Below, in pieces: positions 1 through 4,874 of a stretch of DNA of 5,028 nucleotides (its first letter is position 1; each line of letters begins with the position of its first letter). The notes beneath the pieces are model-generated. The model did not search any database. It was not told where the DNA came from and saw only the letters and a list, made by a program, of their open reading frames with translations. A program made the translations under genes and the position numbers. Source of the DNA: Clostridia bacterium (GTDB taxonomy: Bacteria; Bacillota; Clostridia; Oscillospirales; RGIG577); NCBI GenBank assembly GCA_017419325.1, contig JAFOLN010000331.1:1-5028 (forward strand), in the 5' to 3' direction.

Positions 1-692
1 CGCGCCAAATCCTTTAAGTCGGTCACCATGGTGCCTATGCCTACGATGGACTTAACGAAAAGCTCGCCGTGGAGCGTGTTTACGATGGTGCGCGCCGTTT
101 TCTCGAAGTCCTTGAGCGTTGCGGTGCTCTTTACCTCGTTTACAAGCACTATATCGTTCTCGTTTATATTCACAACGAAATCGCGGTTCCTGTTGGGGAA
201 CAGGTTCGATATGATGTCGAACACCGAAAAATCGGTGGAATCAACGGTGCGGATAAGGAATACCACGCGGCTCGTATCGTTCTGGAAGTGGAGCTCCTTG
301 CTTTTTACGTAAATATCATCGAACAGCACGTTGTCAAGGATGATATTCTTTACAAAGGTGCTCTTTTCGTATTTTTCGTCGTAATACTGCTTTACGCTGT
401 TTAATGAAACGCCTATCATATTGGCGAAGGTGAGCGCAAGATCGTCCTCGCCCTCGACAAAAACTATAAAATCAAGATGGGTCTTCGTTCCGAAGGGCTT
501 GTATGTATACCCGCCCTGAACGAGCGTTTCAAAGCCGGGATTTACATTTACCGACACCTCGTCCCTGGATGTACCCATCATTGCAAGATTTGTGCAGGCA
601 ATAACGGTACCCGCTTCATCAAGCACGCCTATGGTGCGGTCGACCGCATCTTTCATCTCATGTATAACGCCCTGAAACAATCTTCCCGACAT
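1..692 (-). CDS. CdaR/PucR-family transcriptional regulator, N-terminal 230 codons (runs off left edge)
   Basis: The gene starts at the ATG at 692-690, five bases after a GGGAGG ribosome binding site (698-703 on the plus strand), and stays open to the window edge. The visible part reads as a sensor region (about residues 1-110, beginning MSGRLFQGVIHEMKDAVDRT) followed by a segment (about 140-230) resembling the GGDEF-like middle domain of CdaR/PucR regulators, including VVFLIRTVD, NENDIVLVNEVK and GIGTMVTDLKDL. In this family a C-terminal helix-turn-helix (HTH_30) follows; it would lie outside the window, so DNA binding is not shown here. Members sense small organic ligands such as sugar diacids or purine metabolites and activate catabolic or transport genes, but the ligand here is unknown. 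The gene follows a MalK-like ATPase on the same strand but is separated from it by a terminator, so it probably has its own promoter. The assignment comes from recalled family resemblance over the whole fragment rather than from a catalytic motif. Confidence 0.75.
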   Translation of the reverse strand, partial: MSGRLFQGVIHEMKDAVDRTIGVLDEAGTVIACTNLAMMGTSRDEVSVNVNPGFETLVQGGYTYKPFGTKTHLDFIVFVEGEDDLALTFANMIGVSLNSVKQYYDEKYEKSTFVKNIILDNVLFDDIYVKSKELHFQNDTSRVVFLIRTVDSTDFSVFDIISNLFPNRNRDFVVNINENDIVLVNEVKSTATLKDFEKTARTIVNTLHGELFVKSIVGIGTMVTDLKDLA

Positions 693-834
693 TCTAACCT
701 CCCAACCGCCGCATCGGCCAACAGACTGCTGCCGCCTGCGGTAAATTTTGACGGCGCAAATACTTGACGTATGGTTAAAAGCTCATGCAAATCAACGTTA
801 TTATGCACAAAGAATTTATACAGTTACACAGTAT

Positions 835-863
835 ATTTTATAGCAAATCCCCGATAAATACAA
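835..863 (-). promoter_or_regulatory. Candidate promoter for the CdaR-like regulator
   Basis: On the minus strand TTGTAT (858-863) is followed after 17 bases by TAAAAT (835-840), five of six bases matching the sigma-A -10 consensus and three of six matching -35. Transcription would begin near 828 and leave a leader of roughly 135 bases before the ATG at 692. In sequence this AT-rich, other chance matches are expected, so this is a weak call. Confidence 0.3.
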
Positions 864-943
864 TACTATATTTAAAGTTTTTTGATATAAAAATATGTTT
901 TTTTGCCGTTTATATTAAGAAGAGATGCCCTTCTCCCTATATG

Positions 944-973
944 AAAAAAGAAAGCGCGTTTCGCGCTTTCTTT
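944..973 (-). terminator. Intrinsic terminator after the ABC ATPase gene
   Basis: A perfect inverted repeat, GAAAGCGCG (950-958) and CGCGCTTTC (962-970), encloses a three-base loop and extends by A-T pairs on the outside. Read on the minus strand the hairpin is followed directly by a run of six T (complement of 944-949). It lies about 20 bases beyond the ATPase stop codon and so should end that transcript before the CdaR-like gene. Confidence 0.88.
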
Positions 974-990
974 AAAACATCATCCGGATA

Positions 991-2082
991 CTACAATATC
1001 GTCTTTCCCGTGTCGCGGTCGAAGATGAATATCGAGCCTTCGACTGCCTGAAGAGCCACCTTGTCGCCCTTCTTCATCGTATCGTCCAGGGTTATCTCGG
1101 CGTCGAAAAGCTTGCTCTTGAACATGCCCTTTCTTACGCCGTTTTCCTCCGTTACCTCGTCTATCTTGCCCTTTATGCCCTGCTCGGCGTTCTTTTTCGG
1201 CACAAGCAGGCTTCTGCGGATGCCAACAGTCACCTCGCGGCCTATGTAGCTTGAGAGCTTCTTGTTTTCGGGGGCGATTACGGGTATCTCCGCGGACACC
1301 TTGTCTATAAGCAGCGAAAGGCCGCCCGCTTCGTTTTCCGAAAGCACCGCCTCCGCGGTCGTCATGTTGAACCTGTTTATAAACTGAGCCACATATACGT
1401 TGGCCGGATTCTCGCATATCCTGTCAACGGCGTCTATCTGCTGTATATATCCGTTCTTTAACACTACCGTGCGCGCCTTTATCGCAAGCGCCTGCTCGGG
1501 GTTGTTCGTTGCAACTATCATGGTGTGCCTGAACTTTTTATTGAGATCGACCATTGCCTGCCAGAACAGCTCCTGCTCCTCTGTGGGGATATCGGGGAAC
1601 GGCTCGTCGATTAAGATTATCTTCGGCTCCCTTACCACGGCGCGGGCAAGGATGGCTTCAAAGCTCTGTGCCGGCGTAAGCTCCTCGGGCAGCTTTTCCA
1701 GCGTATCGGCAATGCCGAGAGCCTCCACCGTCTTCATTATCCGCTCACGGCGCTCCGCCTTCTGACATTTTACAAGCTTTAAACTGAATTCGAGATTTTC
1801 ATATACCGTATGACCGGGATAAAAAGTGTGGCTCGGAAAGACCACGCATACGCCTCTCTCCTTCGGAGCAAGCCCCGCGCAGTTTTGCTGATCTATGATT
1901 ATTTCGCCTTCGTCAGCCGTTTCCAGACCGCATATTATATTGAGTATCGTGCTTTTGCCAGAGCCCTTCGGCCCCGCAAGCACCGTAAGTTCACCTTTTG
2001 CAAGTTCGAGATTAAAGTTGGAAACGGCGTTTATACCGTTACCGTAGCGTTTTGACACTCCTTTGAGCAGCAAACCGGACAT
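991..2082 (-). CDS. MalK/UgpC-like ABC transporter ATPase with degenerate catalytic motifs
   Basis: The 363-residue protein has the size and layout of MalK/UgpC/MsmX ATPases, which power sugar importers at the inner face of the membrane: an ABC domain (about 1-235) and a C-terminal TOBE-like domain (about 270-363) that ends IFIFDRDTGKTIL, as many UgpC proteins do. Walker A is GPKGSGKST (37-45). Walker B is IILIDEP (155-161), with the catalytic glutamate at 160. Other conserved motifs are lost: the Q-loop VFQ is VFP (P83), the signature LSGGQ is LTPAQ (135-139), the D-loop is PDIP (163-166), and the H-loop T-H-D is T-N-N (N193). The frame is intact and the TOBE end is conserved, so this looks like a maintained paralogue rather than a decayed gene. 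ATP binding is plausible; normal transport-coupled hydrolysis is doubtful. The start at 2082 is chosen because GGGGGG lies 8 bases upstream. No permease genes adjoin it, as with orphan MsmX-type ATPases. Family call is firm, function is not. Confidence 0.85.
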   Translation of the reverse strand: MSGLLLKGVSKRYGNGINAVSNFNLELAKGELTVLAGPKGSGKSTILNIICGLETADEGEIIIDQQNCAGLAPKERGVCVVFPSHTFYPGHTVYENLEFSLKLVKCQKAERRERIMKTVEALGIADTLEKLPEELTPAQSFEAILARAVVREPKIILIDEPFPDIPTEEQELFWQAMVDLNKKFRHTMIVATNNPEQALAIKARTVVLKNGYIQQIDAVDRICENPANVYVAQFINRFNMTTAEAVLSENEAGGLSLLIDKVSAEIPVIAPENKKLSSYIGREVTVGIRRSLLVPKKNAEQGIKGKIDEVTEENGVRKGMFKSKLFDAEITLDDTMKKGDKVALQAVEGSIFIFDRDTGKTIL

Positions 2083-2090
2083 CTTTATTA

Positions 2091-2096
2091 CCCCCC
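2091..2096 (-). promoter_or_regulatory. Ribosome binding site fixing the ABC ATPase start
   Basis: On the minus strand GGGGGG lies 8 bases before the ATG at 2082. It favours this start over an upstream ATG at 2157, whose extra 25 residues precede the first beta strand of the ABC fold and resemble no family member. Confidence 0.65.
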
Positions 2097-2114
2097 TGTT
2101 TTTTGCATGAATAT

Positions 2115-2123
2115 ATATTACCA
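2115..2123 (-). promoter_or_regulatory. Candidate extended -10 promoter for the ABC ATPase
   Basis: The minus strand reads TGGTAATAT, an extended -10 (TGn plus a -10 hexamer), which would place the start of transcription near 2108 with a leader of about 26 bases. No good -35 is present 16-18 bases upstream. The gene could also be read through from rsuA, whose stop is 116 bases away. Confidence 0.35.
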
Positions 2124-2198
2124 CAAAAAACGGCGTGCGGACGCGAAAATGTCTCAAATCGGAAAATTTTACTCATTGCACAAAAATCATTTTGAAAA

Positions 2199-2906
2199 TC
2201 AATCGTTTTTCACAAAAACAAGCGCGAGTTCTTCCTTTGTAAGCTCCCTTGACTCCCCTTCTTTAAGGTCATCCGGGAGCAAAAGCCCGCCGAAGGATAT
2301 GCGCTTAAGCGTAAGGACGCGGTTCCCTCTCGCGCCGAACATCTGCTTTATCTGATGGTACCTGCCCTCGCGTAAGGTGACCCGCGCATTATGACTTCCC
2401 GTTATCTCAAGGACGGCGCTTTTCGTCTTATATCCGCCCTCGATGTATATGCCCTCGTGAAACGCGGCCACGTCGTCTGCGGTAAGCGTGTCCCTCAGCG
2501 TTACGACATACGTCTTTTCCACATGGGATCTGGGCGAGAGCGCCTCGTGGGCGAACTGTCCGTCGTTTGTAAGTATCATAAGCCCGGTGGTGTATTTGTC
2601 GAGCCTGCCGGCGGGAAAAATACCGCGCTTTTTGTACTCATCCGGCATAAGCTCCATGACCGTGGGCTCACGGGAGTCCTCCGTGGCGCTTACATACCCC
2701 TCTGGCTTGTTAAGCATTATATATATGAACGGCTTATATTCCACCTGCCGCCCGTCAAGGGTGACATTGTCGCGTTTTTCGTCTATCTTCGTGTCCGGCG
2801 AACGCACGGGAACGCCGTTTACACACACGCGCCCCTGTTTTATCAGCTTCTTTATATCGCTTCGGCTCTCGCCTGTGCATTCGGAAAGCATTTTATCGAT
2901 TCTCAC
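2199..2906 (-). CDS. rsuA: 16S rRNA pseudouridine synthase, RsuA type
   Basis: The enzyme converts a uridine in ribosomal RNA to pseudouridine; in E. coli RsuA the target is U516 of 16S rRNA. The 235-residue protein has an N-terminal S4 RNA-binding domain (about 1-58, MRIDKMLSECTGESRSDIKK onward) and a catalytic domain opening with YIMLNKPEGYVSAT (62-75). The catalytic aspartate is D103 in GRLDKYTTGLMILTNDG, close to D102 of E. coli RsuA. KTYV (131-134) and EGRYHQIKQMF (180-190) complete the core; the YHQ-K-MF form points to RsuA rather than RluB, RluE or RluF. Translation starts at GTG (2906-2904) with GAGG 7 bases upstream; the next methionine (codon 6) would cut into the S4 domain. It is the first gene of the leftward group and diverges from the DUF4830 gene. 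No strong terminator is seen after it. The subtype is inferred from motif; the exact target base is not proved by sequence. Confidence 0.9.
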   Translation of the reverse strand: MRIDKMLSECTGESRSDIKKLIKQGRVCVNGVPVRSPDTKIDEKRDNVTLDGRQVEYKPFIYIMLNKPEGYVSATEDSREPTVMELMPDEYKKRGIFPAGRLDKYTTGLMILTNDGQFAHEALSPRSHVEKTYVVTLRDTLTADDVAAFHEGIYIEGGYKTKSAVLEITGSHNARVTLREGRYHQIKQMFGARGNRVLTLKRISFGGLLLPDDLKEGESRELTKEELALVFVKND

Positions 2907-2947
2907 GGCTTCACCTCACAGTCATATTTTTTCGTCTTCCCAAGTAC

Positions 2948-2956
2948 ATATTATCA
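2948..2956 (-). promoter_or_regulatory. Candidate extended -10 for rsuA in the divergent rsuA/DUF4830 gap
   Basis: The minus strand reads TGATAATAT, an extended -10, which would give a leader of about 35 bases before the rsuA GTG. The same bases read TATTAT on the plus strand (2949-2954), a possible -10 for the DUF4830 gene, though its start point would fall almost on that gene's ribosome binding site. No good -35 is visible in either direction, and the whole gap is only 68 bases. Confidence 0.3.
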
Positions 2957-2974
2957 TGAAAAGGATGTGAGCGT

Positions 2975-3445
2975 ATGTTTATCTTTACATTCAGGCGCAA
3001 AAAAACGCGCGCCGCCGTTCTCGCAGCCGCGGCCTTCGCCATCTTCGCCGTTCTTATAATGCACGGCGGTCAAAGGGACGCGGCCGTCTTTTCCGGAGCT
3101 CCCGAAGCCATGGGCGTATCGAATAACGAACAGCGCGTGTTCTACCTTGAAAGCATGGGCTTTCTCGTAAACCCCGACCCGGTCGAGACCGAGGAGGTAA
3201 CGATACCCGACGAATTCGGCGACGTGTATACGCGGTACAACGAGCTTCAGCGGGAGGCGGGGTTCGACCTTGAACCCTACCGCGGCGAGGTCTGCGTGCG
3301 CTACACTTATCAGATTCATAACTTCGACGAGGCCGAGTATACCGTGTATGCGAATCTCCTTACATTCGAAGACCGCATAATAGGCGGCGACATCTGCAGC
3401 CGCGAGCTGGACGGGTTCATGATGCCCTTAAAGTCCCCCGCGTAA
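2975..3445 (+). CDS. DUF4830-type membrane-anchored protein
   Basis: This 156-residue protein has a basic N-terminus (RRKKTR, 7-12) followed by one hydrophobic segment (about 13-29, rich in alanine, isoleucine and phenylalanine). It is probably a signal anchor that places the remainder outside the cytoplasm; there is no lipobox cysteine. The rest (about 50-150) matches what I recall of DUF4830: a short helix QRVFYLESMGF, the strand segment PVETEEVTIPDEF, YNELQREAGFDL, YRGEVCVRYTY, then ANLLTFEDRIIGGDICS and ELDGFM near the end. The family is found in Bacillota and has no known function; none is proposed here. The start has AAGGA 9 bases upstream. The gene diverges from rsuA and its stop lies 2 bases from the stop of the convergent phosphoesterase gene. 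Two cysteines (107 and 141) lie in the predicted external part and could form a disulfide, which is speculation. Confidence 0.8.
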   Translation: MFIFTFRRKKTRAAVLAAAAFAIFAVLIMHGGQRDAAVFSGAPEAMGVSNNEQRVFYLESMGFLVNPDPVETEEVTIPDEFGDVYTRYNELQREAGFDLEPYRGEVCVRYTYQIHNFDEAEYTVYANLLTFEDRIIGGDICSRELDGFMMPLKSPA

Positions 3446-3451
3446 GCTTAC
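3442..3451. repeat. Perfect 10-base palindrome joining two convergent stop codons
   Basis: GTAAGCTTAC contains the TAA of the plus-strand DUF4830 gene (3443-3445) and, on the other strand, the TAA of the phosphoesterase gene (3450-3448). It is too short and lacks T-runs, so it is not itself a terminator. Confidence 0.9.
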
Positions 3452-4221
3452 CCGCCCGAAACGGTAACAAGCACAAGCTGCGGTGGGTTAAAGAGCCTCG
3501 GCAGATGCGGCTCTATGGCAAGTCCGCGGCTTACGATGAATTTCGTGCCGCCTTCTTCATACAGTCCCTCGCTCAGCGGCGGGAAAAGCCCCTGCCCCGA
3601 TGCGTATAGGCCGCGCTTTTTAAACGGGGTGCGTATCTGCCCGCCGTGGGTATGGCCGCAGAGTCCCGCGTCAAAGCCGTATTCGGAAAAGTATTTTACG
3701 AGGTGAGGCTTGTGAACCATGAGTATTTTCGGGCCGCTTTCACTCTCAAGCCCCAAAAGCCCCGCCTTCACGGCGGTCATCCATCTGTCGTGACCCATAT
3801 AGCCCTCGTCGTCATCGGCTCCCGCGAGAATAAAGCTGTTTCCCGCAGCTTCGACCTTCACGTATTCGTTCGACAGCACCCTAACCCCAAGTGAGGTCAG
3901 CTTCTCCTTTATCTTCGGTACGTCGTTTCTTCTGAATTCATGGTTTCCCGTAACGTAAAAGCAGGGCATTTTTTTTGTAAGCTTCTCACATAGCGTATAC
4001 GCGCCGCGGGGGCGTATCTTCTCGTCTACTATGTCGCCGCAGAGCGCCGCTATGTGGGGCGGCTGCGCCTCTATGAGAGCGATAAGCCCCTCCTGCTCGT
4101 TTCTGTACATATAGCTGTGCAGGTCGCTTATAAGCGCGATGCGTATCTCACTGCCATGCTGCAGCTTCGGCGTTTTTATATCAAAATGTGAAACCTCTAT
4201 CTTAAGTTCACGCATGAACAT
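3448..4221 (-). CDS. Calcineurin-like metallophosphoesterase, YaeI/YkuE type
   Basis: The 257-residue protein shows the complete metal-binding set of the calcineurin-like phosphoesterases: SDLHS with D33 and H35, GDIVD with D63, GNHE with N93 and H94, VHKPH with H170, and CGHTHGGQ with H190 and H192. These residues hold two metal ions and hydrolyse phosphomono- or phosphodiesters. The GHTHGGQ form and the ending RGLAIEPHLPRLFNPPQLVLVTV fit the YaeI/YkuE group, some of which act on lipid-linked or cell-wall phosphates. Unlike membrane-anchored or Tat-exported members, this one has no signal or membrane segment and should be cytoplasmic. The start at 4221 has AGGAG 7 bases upstream; a second ATG two codons on is too far from it. 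The substrate cannot be read from sequence. It is monocistronic in appearance, divergent from the Rrf2 gene and convergent with the DUF4830 gene. Confidence 0.9.
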   Translation of the reverse strand: MFMRELKIEVSHFDIKTPKLQHGSEIRIALISDLHSYMYRNEQEGLIALIEAQPPHIAALCGDIVDEKIRPRGAYTLCEKLTKKMPCFYVTGNHEFRRNDVPKIKEKLTSLGVRVLSNEYVKVEAAGNSFILAGADDDEGYMGHDRWMTAVKAGLLGLESESGPKILMVHKPHLVKYFSEYGFDAGLCGHTHGGQIRTPFKKRGLYASGQGLFPPLSEGLYEEGGTKFIVSRGLAIEPHLPRLFNPPQLVLVTVSGG

Positions 4222-4276
4222 AGAATGACTCCTTTTTGCCTTATTATGCCTTAATTCACTTATATAAAGCCCTTTT

Positions 4277-4296
4277 TGGCGTTATTACCTACGCCA
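4277..4296. repeat. Operator-like inverted repeat at the phosphoesterase start point
   Basis: TGGCGT (4277-4282) and ACGCCA (4291-4296) form a perfect six-base inverted repeat with an 8-base centre, 20 bases overall, the size of a typical repressor dimer site. On the minus strand it begins at the last base of the TATAAT -10 and spans the expected transcription start near 4289. An RNA hairpin is unlikely, since one arm would lie upstream of the start point. Confidence 0.45.
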
Positions 4297-4304
4297 TTAT
4301 AACA
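4296..4304 (-). promoter_or_regulatory. Extended -10 promoter for the phosphoesterase gene
   Basis: The minus strand reads TGTTATAAT, a perfect TATAAT with the TGn extension. The expected start point near 4289 leaves a leader of about 68 bases before the ATG at 4221. The -35 position (about 4319-4324, TGTGCC) matches poorly, which is common when an extended -10 is present. Confidence 0.6.
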
Positions 4305-4320
4305 GAGTGAGCGCTTCCGG

Positions 4321-4367
4321 CACAGGGTTTTTTGAAAATTATTTATTGATTTAGGGAAAACCCCGTG
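4321..4367. repeat. Inverted repeat flanking the -35 of the Rrf2 gene promoter
   Basis: CACAGGGTTTT (4321-4331) and AAAACCCCGTG (4357-4367) are reverse complements with one mismatch in 11. The 25-base interval contains the -35 hexamer, and the right arm ends at the TG of the extended -10. The arms are too far apart for one small dimer; two separate half-sites, or chance, are alternatives. Confidence 0.45.
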
Positions 4368-4374
4368 TTATACT
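4346..4374 (+). promoter_or_regulatory. Sigma-A type promoter of the Rrf2 regulator gene
   Basis: TTGATT (4346-4351) and TATACT (4369-4374) are spaced by exactly 17 bases, and TG at 4366-4367 gives an extended -10. Transcription should begin near 4381, leaving a short leader that holds little more than the GGAGG ribosome binding site. This is the best promoter in the window. Confidence 0.75.
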
Positions 4375-4385
4375 AGGTTTATACC

Positions 4386-4390
4386 GGAGG
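4386..4390 (+). promoter_or_regulatory. Ribosome binding site fixing the Rrf2 start
   Basis: GGAGG lies 8 bases before ATG 4399. It overlaps an in-frame GTG at 4390 that would otherwise give a start three codons longer, which rules that start out. Confidence 0.85.
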
Positions 4391-4398
4391 TGGGAAAC

Positions 4399-4821
4399 AT
4401 GATGATATCAACAAGAGGGCGCCATGCTCTGAGCGTGATGCTTGACCTTGCCGAGCACGACGGGCAGGGTTCGGTACCGCTCAAGGATATTGCGGCCCGT
4501 CATGATATATCCGAAAAGTATCTCGAGAGCATCGTCGCCATTTTGAGCAAGGCCGGATTTGTTTCGGGCGTTCGCGGCAAGGGCGGCGGATATACGCTTA
4601 CAAAGGAGCCTCGTATGTATACCGTGGGAAGCATTTTAAAGCTTACGGAGCTGAGCCTTTCCCCCGTCGCCTGCGTGGGCGACAAGGCAAGCGTATGCGA
4701 CCATGCGTCCTCCTGCAAGACTCTCCCCATGTGGGAAAAGCTCGATGAAATGATAGACAGTTATCTTGAAAGCATAACCTTATGCGACCTTCTGAACCGT
4801 GAATACGATTGTAAAATATAA
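4399..4821 (+). CDS. Rrf2-family transcriptional regulator (IscR/CymR-like)
   Basis: The 140-residue protein is a full-length Rrf2 regulator. Its winged-helix domain (about 1-80) opens MMISTRGRHALSVMLDLAEH, has the recognition helix SEKYLESIVAILSKAGF (38-54) and the wing VRGKGGGYTL (58-67). A dimerisation helix follows (about 110-135). Three cysteines, C92, C100 and C106, lie where IscR carries its [2Fe-2S] ligands, spaced CX7CX5C rather than CX5CX5C; the IscR histidine three residues after the last cysteine is replaced by leucine. Binding of an Fe-S cluster is therefore likely but not certain. The protein ends in isoleucine (YDCKI). Rrf2 proteins repress genes for Fe-S assembly, cysteine metabolism or redox stress; the convergent cysK favours a cysteine or Fe-S role, which is inference. 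The start at 4399 is fixed by GGAGG 8 bases upstream. Repeats in its promoter fit autoregulation. Confidence 0.92.
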   Translation: MMISTRGRHALSVMLDLAEHDGQGSVPLKDIAARHDISEKYLESIVAILSKAGFVSGVRGKGGGYTLTKEPRMYTVGSILKLTELSLSPVACVGDKASVCDHASSCKTLPMWEKLDEMIDSYLESITLCDLLNREYDCKI

Positions 4822-4824
4822 AAT

Positions 4825-4865
4825 GCGGACCGTGAGCACTTAAGCCACGGTCCGCTTCGTTTTTT
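4825..4865 (+). terminator. Shared terminator between the Rrf2 gene and cysK, probably bidirectional
   Basis: GCGGACCGTG (4825-4834) and CACGGTCCGC (4846-4855) form a perfect ten-base-pair stem with an 11-base loop, followed on the plus strand by TTCG and six T (4860-4865). It starts 3 bases after the Rrf2 stop. Read on the minus strand the hairpin is followed by an AT-rich tract beginning ATTTTATATTTTA, so it may also end the cysK transcript, although that tract lies inside the end of the Rrf2 gene. Confidence 0.88.
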
Positions 4866-4874
4866 CTGCTTTTT

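Larger units (their letters stand above)
693..990. other. AT-rich intergenic region between ABC ATPase stop and CdaR-like start
   Basis: This gap of just under 300 bases carries no convincing gene. The half next to the ATPase stop holds an intrinsic terminator, and the central part (about 780-920) is strikingly AT-rich compared with the flanking genes. That part contains a candidate minus-strand promoter. The short open frame at 785-1051 on the plus strand is low-complexity AT-rich sequence that runs antisense into the ATPase gene and is not believable as a gene. Confidence 0.6.

Noticed and set aside
918..934. Small hairpin AGAAG-N7-CTTCT downstream of the ATPase terminator.
   Set aside because: Five AT-rich pairs with a seven-base loop are expected by chance in this region and no T-run follows on the relevant strand.
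980..1417. Minus-strand open frame of 145 codons in another frame of the ATPase gene.
   Set aside because: It is rich in arginine, glycine and lysine, typical of an out-of-frame reading, and overlaps conserved MalK-like sequence.
991..2082. Calling the ABC ATPase a pseudogene.
   Set aside because: There is no frameshift or internal stop, the length is normal for the family, Walker A/B and the C-terminal domain are conserved, and it has its own RBS and terminator.
2125..2144. Possible intrinsic terminator after rsuA on the minus strand (GCGT-CCGC-ACGC followed by six T).
   Set aside because: The stem is only four pairs and is two bases short of the T-run; it also overlaps the presumed promoter of the next gene.
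2083..2157. Longer start for the ABC ATPase at 2157, adding 25 residues.
   Set aside because: The added residues precede the first strand of the ABC fold and look like translated promoter sequence, and the GGGGGG site points to the ATG at 2082.
2391..3059. Plus-strand open frame of 222 codons (and a second, 2488-2970) opposite rsuA.
   Set aside because: Both are antisense to a clearly conserved gene, have no ribosome binding site, and read as no known protein.
3447..3493. Imperfect hairpin CTTACCCGCC with GGTGGGTTAAAG past the DUF4830 stop.
   Set aside because: It needs a bulge and a G-T pair, has a 25-base loop and no T-run on either strand, and lies in the phosphoesterase coding sequence.
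4390..4398. GTG start at 4390 for the Rrf2 gene.
   Set aside because: This GTG is part of the GGAGG ribosome binding site itself; the family's usual N-terminus begins at the ATG that follows.
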